Below, in pieces: positions 1-7,435 of a stretch of DNA of 64,000 nt. Numbering within the stretch: the stretch's first letter is position 1; the number at the start of each line of letters is the position of its first letter. The DNA is from Sutcliffiella sp. FSL R7-0096. Its GTDB lineage: Bacteria > Bacillota > Bacilli > Bacillales > Bacillaceae_I. Under the pieces are notes generated by a model, which worked only from the letters and a program-made list of their open reading frames with translations, made no database searches and was not told where the DNA came from. Position numbers and translations under genes: made by a program. The stretch is taken from positions 600,001 to 664,000 of the forward strand of contig NZ_CP152003.1 in NCBI RefSeq assembly GCF_038595065.1, given 5' to 3'.

Positions 1-357
1 TCACTAATTGGAACCTTGTTACTAGGAGGCTTTGCTATGCTACTAATCTCTGTATTAATCAAGTTGCGTGCGACCAAGGAATATAAAAGCGACAGGCAGA
101 TCATGGGCGAGATTTTTCTTGCGTTCAGCGAAGATGGCATCCAGCAGAAGCGTCATAAGTCAGAAGCATTTTGGGAGTGGAATGATGTCCTTACCATCAA
201 TGAAAAGAAGGAAATGTTTCTGTTCTATGTATCCAAAAATAGGGCGGTACTATTACCGAAAAACTTTATGGTCAACCATGAGATGATCAAATTAAGAAAA
301 ATCATACATAACAACGCATTGACCCAGAAGGTTAAATTGTTAGAGGAAGCGGTGTAG
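1..357 (+). CDS. YcxB-like membrane-anchored protein, 5' end outside window
   Basis: The reading frame is open to the left edge, so this is the C-terminal part of a longer gene. A hydrophobic stretch (about residues 1-20 of the visible part) is followed by a soluble domain of about 85 residues with the pattern F-x-E-D-G-I, W-x-W-N-D-V and L-P-K-N, which resembles the C-terminal domain of the YcxB-like family. The function of that family is unknown. The stop lies 2 nt before the next gene, so the two are probably co-transcribed. Family call is from memory of the domain pattern; moderate confidence. Confidence 0.6.
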   Translation, partial: SLIGTLLLGGFAMLLISVLIKLRATKEYKSDRQIMGEIFLAFSEDGIQQKRHKSEAFWEWNDVLTINEKKEMFLFYVSKNRAVLLPKNFMVNHEMIKLRKIIHNNALTQKVKLLEEAV

Positions 358-359
358 GT

Positions 360-872
360 ATGACAAGGTCCATCTATATCATTTCTGGTCCCTGTGGTGT
401 TGGAAAATCGACCATCACAAAAGGGCTCGCACGGAAATTAGAGAAAACGGTACTAGTTGAGGGTGACATGATTAGCGCCTTGTTTGTCGGCCAAGTGCAG
501 CCACCTTGGGAAGAAAAGCTCTCCATTGTCTGGCAGAACTTAAGCAGCCTTACCAAGAATTTTTTGTTGAATGGCTACGATGTTGTCATTGATTATGTGG
601 TGGAAGACGAATTGGAGTGGTTTTGCAAAGAACTCCAACAGACAGGATTGGATATTTCGCTTCATTACTATGTCTTACTTGCTGATCCGGAAGTGCTTGT
701 TGAGCGAATAACCAGACGGGGAGACACCAACATGATTCCTCGATCCTTGGAGCTTCTCCATCAGCTGGAAAATAAAAAGGAAAACGCTCTCCATCTATAT
801 GACACGACCAATAAAGATCCGAAAGTCATCATAGAAGAAATTGCAGGCAATAGTACACATTATTATCCTTGA
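360..872 (+). CDS. P-loop nucleoside/nucleotide kinase-like protein
   Basis: 170 residues. A textbook Walker A (G-P-C-G-V-G-K-S-T, residues 10-18) sits at the N-terminus, followed by E-G-D-M in the position where small-molecule kinases of this fold bind substrate and a basic R-I-T-R-R-G-D segment near residue 118 that could be the lid. Length and layout fit the shikimate kinase/adenylyl-sulfate kinase/zeta-toxin-like group of AAA_33 P-loop kinases; substrate cannot be told from sequence. It begins 2 nt after the upstream gene. No toxin-antitoxin partner is seen. The stop codon overlaps the -35 element of a promoter for the next transcript. Confidence 0.7.
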   Translation: MTRSIYIISGPCGVGKSTITKGLARKLEKTVLVEGDMISALFVGQVQPPWEEKLSIVWQNLSSLTKNFLLNGYDVVIDYVVEDELEWFCKELQQTGLDISLHYYVLLADPEVLVERITRRGDTNMIPRSLELLHQLENKKENALHLYDTTNKDPKVIIEEIAGNSTHYYP

Positions 873-897
873 CAGATTCCTTTGAAATTCTTACCAT
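869..897 (+). promoter_or_regulatory. SigA-type promoter for leader and SDR operon
   Basis: Consensus -35 TTGACA (869-874), a 17-nt spacer and -10 TACCAT (892-897). Transcription would start near 904, about 257 nt upstream of the SDR start codon, giving a long leader that contains an intrinsic terminator. Confidence 0.5.
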
Positions 898-903
898 AAA
901 GAA

Positions 904-1066
904 AAGAGATGGACGGAAGGGGAATCGAAAGCCTAACAATGTGGAAAAACCTTTAATGAAAACAGAGTAATTGGATAGAGTCAGCGGTTCCGACCAAGGG
1001 ATTAGTCTGTCCGTCAAATCATTTCATTAAAGGGATACACATGTTGTGGAGTCGATACCCCACTGG
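904..1066 (+). promoter_or_regulatory. Structured leader RNA candidate upstream of SDR operon
   Basis: No credible gene lies here apart from a 15-codon ATG frame from about 911. A perfect 12-bp inverted repeat (950-961 CCTTTAATGAAA with 1022-1033 TTTCATTAAAGG) encloses a second nested pairing (962-971 with 1003-1012, 9 of 10) and a GC-rich apical part. A small GTGG/CCAC hairpin follows and then the terminator at 1067. Promoter, nested helix, terminator and a downstream ribosome site form the layout of an attenuator or riboswitch. I could not match it to T-box, SAM, purine, preQ1 or ydaO consensus. Alternatively it is a free-standing small RNA. Confidence 0.4.
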
Positions 1067-1097
1067 AAACAGGTGCCTTTGGTGCACCTGTTTTTTT
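1067..1097 (+). terminator. Rho-independent terminator in SDR leader
   Basis: Perfect 10-bp stem AAACAGGTGC (1067-1076) with GCACCTGTTT (1084-1093), 7-nt loop, followed by a T run. It stands between the likely promoter and the SDR gene, so it would have to be read through or regulated for the operon to be expressed from that promoter. Confidence 0.8.
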
Positions 1098-1160
1098 GTG
1101 GAGAAAAAACATCTCTTTCGACCACAAATGAATATGCCCTAACACTAGGAGGGTCATTTT

Positions 1161-1922
1161 ATGAATAGAATAGCAATCGTAACTGGCGCAAGCCGTTCAA
1201 AGGGAATAGGAGCTGCCGTCTGCAGAGAGCTTGCAAAAGCGGGGCACCCTATCTTTTTTACGTACTGGACGCCTTATGATGAAGAGATGCCGTGGGGGTC
1301 TAATGCCAATGAACAGACTCTTTTAAAAGAGGAGCTGGAGGGTTTCGGTGTTCCGGTGAACATGATGGAGCTTGATCTAACAAGCCCGGAAGCTCCAGAA
1401 CAATTGTTTCAAAAAGTGAGAGAGGATCTTGGTCAGCCAAGCATTTTAATCAATAACGCGACCTATTCAACCAACGATGATTATAGCACCATTACAGCAG
1501 AGGACTTGGATAAACATTATTTTGTAAACATCCGGGCTACCACTTTGCTAAGTAGCAGGTTTGCTCAGCAGTTCAACCTTGGGAGCGGTGGGCGTATTGT
1601 CAACCTGACATCTGGACAGTTCCAAAGGCCAATGCCTGGCGAGCTTTCGTATGCAACAACTAAAGGCGCAATTGATGCCATGACCATCACCTTGGCAGCA
1701 GAAGTGGCTAAGCTTGGGATTACTGTCAATGCCATTAATCCTGGTCCGACTGATACGGGGTGGATGACAGAGGAAGTCAAGTCTGGTCTATCTGGCATGT
1801 TTCCTTCCGGCAGGGTAGGTTTGCCGAGTGACGTTGCTCGGACTATCAAGTTCCTTGTCAGCGAAGAGGCCGAATGGGTGACAGGACAGATCATCCATTC
1901 TGAAGGCGGATTTAGGAGGTAG
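1161..1922 (+). CDS. SDR-family NAD(P)-dependent oxidoreductase
   Basis: 253 residues, typical length for a classical short-chain dehydrogenase/reductase. The cofactor motif T-G-A-S-R-S-K-G-I-G is at residues 8-17, a D-L-T follows strand 4, N-N-A (variant of NNAG) lies near residue 97, and the catalytic set is visible as N-L-T-S-G and Y-A-T-T-K (Ser, Tyr, Lys). These features and the C-terminal G-G-F resemble 3-oxoacyl-ACP reductase-like members. The insert in the N-terminal third (P-W-G-S-N-A) is characteristic of a Firmicute subgroup. Ribosome site AGGAGGG at 1147-1153. Four nt separate it from the GNAT gene, so the two form an operon. Substrate unknown. Confidence 0.85.
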   Translation: MNRIAIVTGASRSKGIGAAVCRELAKAGHPIFFTYWTPYDEEMPWGSNANEQTLLKEELEGFGVPVNMMELDLTSPEAPEQLFQKVREDLGQPSILINNATYSTNDDYSTITAEDLDKHYFVNIRATTLLSSRFAQQFNLGSGGRIVNLTSGQFQRPMPGELSYATTKGAIDAMTITLAAEVAKLGITVNAINPGPTDTGWMTEEVKSGLSGMFPSGRVGLPSDVARTIKFLVSEEAEWVTGQIIHSEGGFRR

Positions 1923-1926
1923 TGGT

Positions 1927-2409
1927 GTGAGAGAGTTGAGTGTACAATTGCAATTGGTTAAAAGCGCAAATCGTTCGGAGTTTTTACCGTACTTGCTTTT
2001 AGCGGATGAGAGCGAGAGTGTGGTGAAAGAGTATATCGCGGACGGTGAAATGTTCGCGATTATTGATGATAGTGGTTCGGTAGCGGGTGTAGCGTTGTTT
2101 ATGGAAGAATCCGAAGGTGTGGTCGAGCTGAAAAACATTGCATTGGATCCGCAATTTCGCGGGCGCGGACTTGGTAAAAGGGTAATAGCATTGGCCTGTG
2201 AACTATATCGTGTGGAAGGCTTCCATAAAATGATTGTAGGCACCGCTAACTCCAGCATTGCCAATATCGCATTCTATCAGAAGGCTGGATTCAGGATGGC
2301 CGAAATCAGGAAAGACTTTTTCTTGAAGTATCCGGAACCCATTTTTGAGGATGGAATTCAGGCAGTGGATATGGTGATGTTTGAGCTGGTGTTGTTGGAG
2401 ATGAAATAA
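1927..2409 (+). CDS. GNAT-family N-acetyltransferase
   Basis: 160 residues starting at GTG, with AGGAGGT (1914-1920) upstream inside the end of the SDR gene. The acetyl-CoA binding motif A is clear: L-D-P-Q-F-R-G-R-G-L-G-K (R/Q-x-x-G-x-G/A), followed by the conserved N-x-x-x-I-A-F-Y-x-K-x-G-F segment of motif B. The substrate cannot be inferred. It is the last gene of the SDR operon; an intrinsic terminator 15 nt after the stop was split by an inserted repeat. Confidence 0.85.
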   Translation: MRELSVQLQLVKSANRSEFLPYLLLADESESVVKEYIADGEMFAIIDDSGSVAGVALFMEESEGVVELKNIALDPQFRGRGLGKRVIALACELYRVEGFHKMIVGTANSSIANIAFYQKAGFRMAEIRKDFFLKYPEPIFEDGIQAVDMVMFELVLLEMK

Positions 2410-2424
2410 AGTAAAGTTTGAAAA

Positions 2425-2654
2425 GCGCCCCATAAATCTGGGGTAGACAGAGTCATTTGGAGTAATAGTTCTAGTTGATCGCAGTGAAAGGAGCGCAGAC
2501 TCCTGCGGGAGGAAAGGACATGGAAGACCCCGCAGGGCGCAGCCCGAGGAGGCTTCCGGACTGCCCGCGGAAAGCGAAGCTCCTGTAACGGAGATAAACT
2601 GTTACAGGTAATAACCTAACTAATCTATAGAATGTGCGCCCCATAAATCTGGGG
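2425..2654. repeat. Inserted GC-rich repeat element flanked by 19-bp duplication of a terminator
   Basis: GCGCCCCATAAATCTGGGG occurs at 2425-2443 and again at 2636-2654. Removing the 192 bp between them (2444-2635) plus one copy restores a perfect 11-bp terminator stem (AAAGCGCCCCA, loop TAAATC, TGGGGCGCTTT) just after the GNAT stop. The insert carries GC-rich inverted pieces (CCTGCGGG with CCCGCAGG; CTGTAAC with GTTACAG) in a module I recognise as a frequently repeated intergenic sequence in Bacillaceae. It has no coding capacity and no clear terminal inverted repeats. Confidence 0.65.
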
Positions 2655-2848
2655 CGCTTTAACATGCGCTCAAACAACACTTGCTTTAAATGTGACAAAT
2701 TGTAAACAATATCCAACTTATTTTTAACAAAATTTTCAAAAAGTAATTGAGTAATCCGAACTATTTTGAAATAATTGGTGATAGAATATTGGAGCATAAA
2801 GGAGCATTCCTGTTAGAAGGATTTTCGGGGACTTGAACAAAAAAGAGC

Positions 2849-2916
2849 CCTCTTGGTATGATACGGGGTGTCAAATCGTGCACCGAATTGACCCCTAACT
2901 TAGGTAACCAAGGAGG
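2849..2916 (+). promoter_or_regulatory. Hairpin that masks the transposase ribosome site
   Basis: CCTCTTGGTA (2849-2858) can pair with TAACCAAGGAGG (2905-2916), which contains the AAGGAGG ribosome site of the transposase. A second helix GGGGtgTCAA (2865-2874) with TTGACCCC (2888-2895) stacks inside. Such sequestration is a known way for insertion sequences to block translation of read-through transcripts. Confidence 0.5.
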
Positions 2917-2924
2917 ACTCCAAC

Positions 2925-4202
2925 ATGGATTTTAAACAAAATCAGAAGATAAATCAAGTCACCGAAAATACACTTGTAGTCGGAATCGATATTGCAAAGC
3001 GGAAACACTTCGCCTGCTTTGTCGATGACCGTGGGCGTGTGCTTCAAAAATCTTTTTCGGTATTACAGTCTAGCGACGGTTTTGATCGTTTTTACGAGCG
3101 TATTTTGGCTGCCATGAAAGAATACGAAAAGACGGAGGTCATTGTCGGGATTGAACCTACCGGCCATTACTGGCTTAATCTAGCCTATTTCCTTGAGGAA
3201 CGAGGCATTCCCCTGGTGATGACCAATCCTATGCACGTTAAGCGGTCAAAAGAATTGGATGACAACTTGCCAACCAAACATGACCGTAAAGATGCGTTAG
3301 TTATCGCTCGCCTGATTAAAGATGGACGCTTCAGTTATCCTCGTATCCTAAAGGATGTGGAGGCTGAACTCCGTGTGGGTTCAACGTTCAGAAGCAAGTT
3401 GACAGAGGAACTGGGTGCCGTCAAAAACATGGTCATTCGCTGGCTGGATCGCTATTTTCCTGAGTTCACCCAGGTCTTTCCGACATTCGGAAAGATGGCA
3501 ATGGCTGTCCTGGAGTGCACACCATTTCCGGCCGATCTTCATCAGAAACAACCGGATGAAGTATTGGCACTTTACCGTAAGGTCGAGGGGCTCAAATCCC
3601 CCCAAAGGCCGAAAGCCATACGACTGATAGAACTCGCTTCAGACTCGATCGGGGTAACAGAAGGACGGGAGATGGCCCGTATGGAAATTGCCACACTCGT
3701 TCGCCGTTACCACCAGTTAGAACAAGAGATTGAAAGCATTACGCAGCACCTGGTTGAACTTATCCAAACATCAGTAGAATACGAATGGCTCTCAACGGTT
3801 CCTGGACTTGGAGATACCACGATTGTCGATTTACTAGCTGAAATCGGAAGCTTTTCTCACTATGAAGATCCACGCCAACTAATCAAACTCGCGGGATTGA
3901 CATTACGGGAAAATTCCTCCGGCCAGCACAAAGGACAAAAGCGAATCTCCAAAAGGGGCAGAAGAAAGCTTCGTTCCCTCCTATTCCGAGTGATGATGCC
4001 GATGATTCGCCATAATGAAGCTTTTAAAAGGCTCCATGATTACTACACAAACCGTAAGGATAATCCGTTACGCAAGAAGCAATCCATCGTGGTCCTATGC
4101 GGAAAACTCTTAAAAGTTCTCCATGGAATCAGCACGAAGCACAAAGCGTTTGACGCAAAGCGAATGATGAGGGATATTCCTAGTCTCGCAGAGGCTATGT
4201 AA
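2925..4202 (+). CDS. IS110-family transposase (DEDD)
   Basis: 425 residues. The N-terminal RuvC-like domain shows all four acidic residues: D22 in V-G-I-D-I-A-K, E77 in G-I-E-P-T-G-H, and D120/D123 in K-H-D-R-K-D-A. The C-terminal transposase_20 domain has the helix-hairpin-helix P-G-L-G-D-T-T and the conserved E-N-S-S-G-Q with K-R-G-R-R-K-L-R, which carries the serine nucleophile of the family. These enzymes are recombinases guided by a structured RNA from the element's non-coding end. The frame is complete, so the element may be active. Start ATG has AAGGAGG 8 nt upstream, embedded in a hairpin. Confidence 0.95.
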   Translation: MDFKQNQKINQVTENTLVVGIDIAKRKHFACFVDDRGRVLQKSFSVLQSSDGFDRFYERILAAMKEYEKTEVIVGIEPTGHYWLNLAYFLEERGIPLVMTNPMHVKRSKELDDNLPTKHDRKDALVIARLIKDGRFSYPRILKDVEAELRVGSTFRSKLTEELGAVKNMVIRWLDRYFPEFTQVFPTFGKMAMAVLECTPFPADLHQKQPDEVLALYRKVEGLKSPQRPKAIRLIELASDSIGVTEGREMARMEIATLVRRYHQLEQEIESITQHLVELIQTSVEYEWLSTVPGLGDTTIVDLLAEIGSFSHYEDPRQLIKLAGLTLRENSSGQHKGQKRISKRGRRKLRSLLFRVMMPMIRHNEAFKRLHDYYTNRKDNPLRKKQSIVVLCGKLLKVLHGISTKHKAFDAKRMMRDIPSLAEAM

Positions 4203-4365
4203 AGTCCTGCATCCCCTTTAAAGACCTAGACAACAGGATGACACGGAGAAGCTGGCACTATTTTTTCCATTCGACCTCGAGTCCCTAAAGGAGCTTCGCT
4301 AGCCTCTGCCTTATGACTAGACCGAACGAAGGAATGTAGGCACACTGATGCCCAGAGACATGGGA

Positions 4366-4465
4366 GGGTACGTCATCATAAGCTACGCAGAGATCCATTG
4401 TGCATCGTATATCCAATGATCACTACTTTACCATCATTACCCAGTAGTGACCGCGTAGCGTACCC
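4366..4465 (+). ncRNA. Putative bridge/seek RNA of the IS110 element
   Basis: The 3' non-coding part folds into a closed multi-stem: GGGTAC (4366-4371) with GTACCC (4460-4465) and GCTACGC (4382-4388) with GCGTAGC (4453-4459), separated by a 10-nt asymmetric bulge. Inside are two hairpins: GATccATTG/CAATgATC arms around 4392-4421 with a 13-nt loop, and CACTACT (4421-4427) with AGTAGTG (4443-4449) with a 15-nt loop. Two internal guide loops in one scaffold is what IS110-family bridge RNAs look like. Position 3' of the transposase resembles the IS1111 group. Assignment is inference. Confidence 0.5.
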
Positions 4466-4591
4466 ACCAAATGTAAGAGAATCACAAATTTATTAATATC
4501 TGTTAGGGAGTATGTCGAAAAATATTTTTTTGACATCCCACCAACGGGTCAAACCGTTGATATATCAATATTTATAGAGGGAGGAAGCGGA

Positions 4592-4825
4592 TTGGTTTGG
4601 AAGAGTTTTCTTATTCTCACCATCGTTGTCTACCTATCATTATCCTTACCTAGTATGTTGGGTATTGGATATGTAATTGACTGGGTCCCTGAAGCAACGG
4701 CTTTTCAAATGGCCAAAGGGTATGTGGGGCAAGGATTGAAAGCAAATTTTCCTCTAAAACTTCTTATCGCTGTGATAGTGGCTTTGATTGCCAGCTTGTA
4801 TAGAAGGAAAAGAACCTCAGATTAA
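4592..4825 (+). CDS. Small two-helix membrane protein
   Basis: 77 residues starting at TTG with AGGGAGG 7 nt upstream. Two hydrophobic segments (about residues 4-26 and 54-70) flank an amphipathic stretch; the C-terminus is basic (Y-R-R-K-R), predicting a cytoplasmic tail. No family recognised. It is the first gene right of the insertion sequence, and its promoter may lie in or beside the element. Confidence 0.5.
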   Translation: MVWKSFLILTIVVYLSLSLPSMLGIGYVIDWVPEATAFQMAKGYVGQGLKANFPLKLLIAVIVALIASLYRRKRTSD

Positions 4826-4878
4826 TAGCCCCTTGCAACCTTCCATACATACCAACCGTCAAATGCTTGGGTGATATT

Positions 4879-5028
4879 GTGGAAAAAAACTATATTGAAA
4901 AGCATCTAGATAGCAATTCCCTACCGCCCGGGACACCACTCTATCAAAATACACCGAGAACAACAGCAACATCCTATACGAGCTGGATGACAAATACTAT
5001 ATCGCAGAGAAAAAAGACTGAATGTTAA
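4879..5028 (+). pseudogene. Possible remnant of a small gene
   Basis: A GTG frame of 49 codons reads plausibly at its start (charged, K-H-L-D-S-N-S-L-P-P-G-T), while the last 60 nt read more like protein in a neighbouring frame (I-L-Y-E-L-D-D-K-Y-Y-I-A-E-K-K-D then stop at 5018-5020). This suggests a frameshifted relic, but the piece is too short to be sure. No family recognised. Confidence 0.2.
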
Positions 5029-5048
5029 AAATTTTTTAGGGGGATCCA

Positions 5049-5987
5049 ATGGATTTAAAAAAAGAATCACTCAAATTGTCTATTTCCGTTTTTTTGGCTT
5101 TGCTCTTTACCATCCTGCTCATTTTTTTCCCAAGAGGAGGGTACTATGGGGAAATTCCCATGAATTTAGAAGACGGGGCATTTCCAGGTTTTCAGCTTTC
5201 TCTTTTCTTTGAAGTATACCGAACAAACATCACCCAATTCTTTCAGCATATTTGGGAGCACAAGAGTCTTGGCGAAACCATGTTTTCACAGACTTCCGTG
5301 GAAAAAGAACTAGTCCGCTATTATCCAAAAAGTTTGCTTATCATTGTCATCGGATTTGTGGTCAGTATTATTTTTGGAGTATTAAAGGGGATTTTTGATT
5401 ATCGCAATACATATACAAAAAAGAACCTGCTTGGGAACGGGACAACTTGGCTTTTCCAGTCCATACCTGACTTTTTCATCGTGATTATCGCATTTTATCT
5501 AGCGTTCTATTATTTACCGATGGGACTGATTTTCAGTAATCGGAACTGGTACAGCTTTGCCGCGCCAGCCTTACTCGTTTCCATCTATCCGACTATGTAT
5601 GTTGCACGGATGACCTGTGTGTCGCTTTTAAATCAAGATGGACAGGACTATATCCGCACGGCTTTTGCTAAAGGGTTTAAAGTCAAACAGGTGATAAACC
5701 GTCATATTATAAGGAATAGTGCACTTGATTTGATTGCCCACCTGCCGACCATCATGATGGTTGTCATATCAAACATGTTGATGGTGGAGTACTTGACTGG
5801 CTACGCCGGGGCAGGTAATAGGATGTTTGTGGCGCTAGGAGGAAGGCAGGAGACGGTCGGGTTTGGCACTACCTCTATTGAAGCGGGACTAGTCTTTGGT
5901 TATGCCCTCTGTTTCATTGCGACCGTGCTTATCGTCCATATTGTAAAAATGATTCTGCTGACAAGACTCAGCCAAAAGGGGGAATAA
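5049..5987 (+). CDS. ABC transporter permease, dipeptide/oligopeptide (DppB/OppB) type
   Basis: 312 residues with an N-terminal helix, a long extracytoplasmic segment (about 27-90) and five further helices in a BPD_transp_1 domain. The cytoplasmic coupling loop is seen as Y-I-R-T-A-F-A-K-G-F (about residues 198-207), the EAA motif in which A-x-A-K-G contacts the ATPase. Ribosome site AGGGGG just before the ATG. The second permease starts 3 nt after the stop, so both belong to one operon. Neither an ATPase nor a solute-binding protein is adjacent, unlike normal dpp/opp operons. Confidence 0.8.
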   Translation: MDLKKESLKLSISVFLALLFTILLIFFPRGGYYGEIPMNLEDGAFPGFQLSLFFEVYRTNITQFFQHIWEHKSLGETMFSQTSVEKELVRYYPKSLLIIVIGFVVSIIFGVLKGIFDYRNTYTKKNLLGNGTTWLFQSIPDFFIVIIAFYLAFYYLPMGLIFSNRNWYSFAAPALLVSIYPTMYVARMTCVSLLNQDGQDYIRTAFAKGFKVKQVINRHIIRNSALDLIAHLPTIMMVVISNMLMVEYLTGYAGAGNRMFVALGGRQETVGFGTTSIEAGLVFGYALCFIATVLIVHIVKMILLTRLSQKGE

Positions 5988-5990
5988 GGG

Positions 5991-6887
5991 ATGTTGAAAA
6001 ACAAAGCGCTATGGACCGGTGGACTTTTTCTATTGCTGTTAATCCTGGTGGCTGCATTTGGCTCCTATTTTCCATATGTGAAAGAGGGACTAGAGGAAAA
6101 GCGTTTGATATTCCCAGAGTCAGGTGGTCTCGAGAAAGCACCCTTTGCTCCATCCGCGGACTTCCCGCTTGGCTCTGATCATGAAGGCAGAAACATGGTG
6201 AGTCTTCTCGTCATGGGGGCCAAGGATACATTGTTACTCATTTTCTTGATCACCACCATCCGTTATCTTGTGGGAGTAATGCTTGGTGCGATTGCATCAT
6301 TAGGAGGTCGGTTCATCTCAAACGTTCTCAATGTGTGGGATCAGATTTTCTCCAGCATGCCTGTGATTTTCTTTGCCATTCTTGCCTTCAACCTGCCACT
6401 TTTAATTTATGCCGAAAATAGGTTCTGGATTGTCATTTTCAGCATAGCATTGGTGGAAGTGGGGCGCGTTGGGGTGACCACCAGGGATCAATTGATCCAT
6501 GTGAAAAATAAACCGTATATAGATGCAGCTCGCACTGTGGGTGTCACAAATTTCGGCCTTGCCAAAAACCACTACCTGCCTACACTGCTCCCGACCATGC
6601 TTGTTAATTATTGCTTTGATATTGGTAGAGTTGCTTTAATTATCGGTCAGCTCGGGATTTTCTCGATTTTTATTACGATGCAATTTGTAGAGGTTCCACC
6701 GGGAGGAATGTTCCAGTTGGTGAATACAAGCTTCAACTGGCCGACTATTTTGGGAGATGCCCGTAAAGATATCTATACGGCCGTGTGGATTCCGGCAGCA
6801 GCAGCGTTTGCCATTATGTATGTTATTTTGACGTTCAATATTTTAGGGGAAGGATTGAGAAGGCACTTTAGTCGTTTTGGGGTGTGA
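5991..6887 (+). CDS. ABC transporter permease, DppC/OppC type
   Basis: 298 residues. The N-terminal helix is followed by P-F-A-P-S and P-L-G-S-D-H-E-G-R-N, a recognisable version of the P-x-G-T-D-x-x-G-R-D signature of DppC/OppC subunits. The EAA loop reads Y-I-D-A-A-R-T-V-G-V (about 178-187). Five or six helices. It pairs with the upstream DppB-type protein to form the membrane channel of a peptide or nickel-type importer. The stop overlaps the region where a 46-residue gene begins 3 nt later. Confidence 0.8.
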   Translation: MLKNKALWTGGLFLLLLILVAAFGSYFPYVKEGLEEKRLIFPESGGLEKAPFAPSADFPLGSDHEGRNMVSLLVMGAKDTLLLIFLITTIRYLVGVMLGAIASLGGRFISNVLNVWDQIFSSMPVIFFAILAFNLPLLIYAENRFWIVIFSIALVEVGRVGVTTRDQLIHVKNKPYIDAARTVGVTNFGLAKNHYLPTLLPTMLVNYCFDIGRVALIIGQLGIFSIFITMQFVEVPPGGMFQLVNTSFNWPTILGDARKDIYTAVWIPAAAAFAIMYVILTFNILGEGLRRHFSRFGV

Positions 6888-6890
6888 TGG

Positions 6891-7031
6891 ATGAAGAAAT
6901 TTCTTGTGGTATTCCATAGTATTTGGCTCCTGATTTTCGCATTATCGCTGCTTGCGGCGGGGACCAATCCGAGTGAAGAAGAGTATCTTGAACTGTTCGA
7001 TTATCCATGGTGGTTGGAATTGTTTAATTGA
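6891..7031 (+). CDS. Small membrane-anchored or secreted protein in the permease operon
   Basis: 46 residues, starting 3 nt after the permease stop. M-K-K then a hydrophobic stretch (residues 4-24) and an acidic tail with S-E-E-E-Y-L-E and D-Y-P-W-W-L. It looks like a signal anchor with a short extracytoplasmic acidic, tryptophan-rich tail. Tight spacing to the permease genes suggests co-expression and perhaps a subunit role, which is inference. No family recognised. Confidence 0.5.
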   Translation: MKKFLVVFHSIWLLIFALSLLAAGTNPSEEEYLELFDYPWWLELFN

Positions 7032-7053
7032 ACCCGTGAAAAGGAGGAGGGCA

Positions 7054-7326
7054 ATGGATTACAATGACTATCACTATCAGCAATCAAATCACATAAACCA
7101 TGGGACCAGTCCTACGCGACATGACTGGGATAATAGTGGAGTAACGATCGGTACCTGGATTGTCGTCTTGCTCCTTATAGCTATCCCTCTCATAAATATA
7201 ATTGTTTTGCTTGTTTTGGCTTTTGGTGATCATAACGTAAACTTGAAGAATTTTGCGAAAGCATCCTTGATTATTATGGTTGTGGGATTCATGTTTGCTT
7301 TATTGGTGAGTGGATGTAGTTTTTAA
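7054..7326 (+). CDS. Small membrane protein of unknown function
   Basis: 90 residues. Start chosen at the ATG directly after AAGGAGGAGG (7041-7050); an upstream in-frame start would overlap the previous small gene and has no ribosome site. The N-terminal 30 residues are polar with many His, Asn and Tyr. Two transmembrane segments follow (about 34-56 and 68-86), and the end is S-G-C-S-F. No family recognised. Confidence 0.6.
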   Translation: MDYNDYHYQQSNHINHGTSPTRHDWDNSGVTIGTWIVVLLLIAIPLINIIVLLVLAFGDHNVNLKNFAKASLIIMVVGFMFALLVSGCSF

Positions 7327-7435
7327 GGTTCTTAGCACAGAAAGCACTTTTTTTCATCCATTTAAACATGGAACTTTTCCCTTATCCATTTCGTTTAGTT
7401 AATAGTAATAGCGGGAGGAAAGGGGCCATCATAAA

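Larger units (their letters stand above)
2840..4480 (+). mobile_element. IS110-family insertion sequence, approximate limits
   Basis: Transposase gene 2925-4202 with a hairpin-rich 5' segment and about 280 nt of folded non-coding 3' DNA. IS110 elements lack standard terminal inverted repeats and often target duplications, so the true ends cannot be read from one copy; the limits given are estimates. Left neighbour is the 2425-2654 repeat; right neighbour is a small membrane protein gene. Confidence 0.6.

Noticed and set aside
904-1066. T-box or other known riboswitch
   Set aside because: The T-box GGGTGGnACCGCG core and the SAM, purine, preQ1 and ydaO signatures are absent.
2471-2797. 108-codon minus-strand frame over the GC-rich repeat
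   Set aside because: It covers the inserted repeat and the AT-rich flank; GC-rich repeats of this sort often give spurious open frames.
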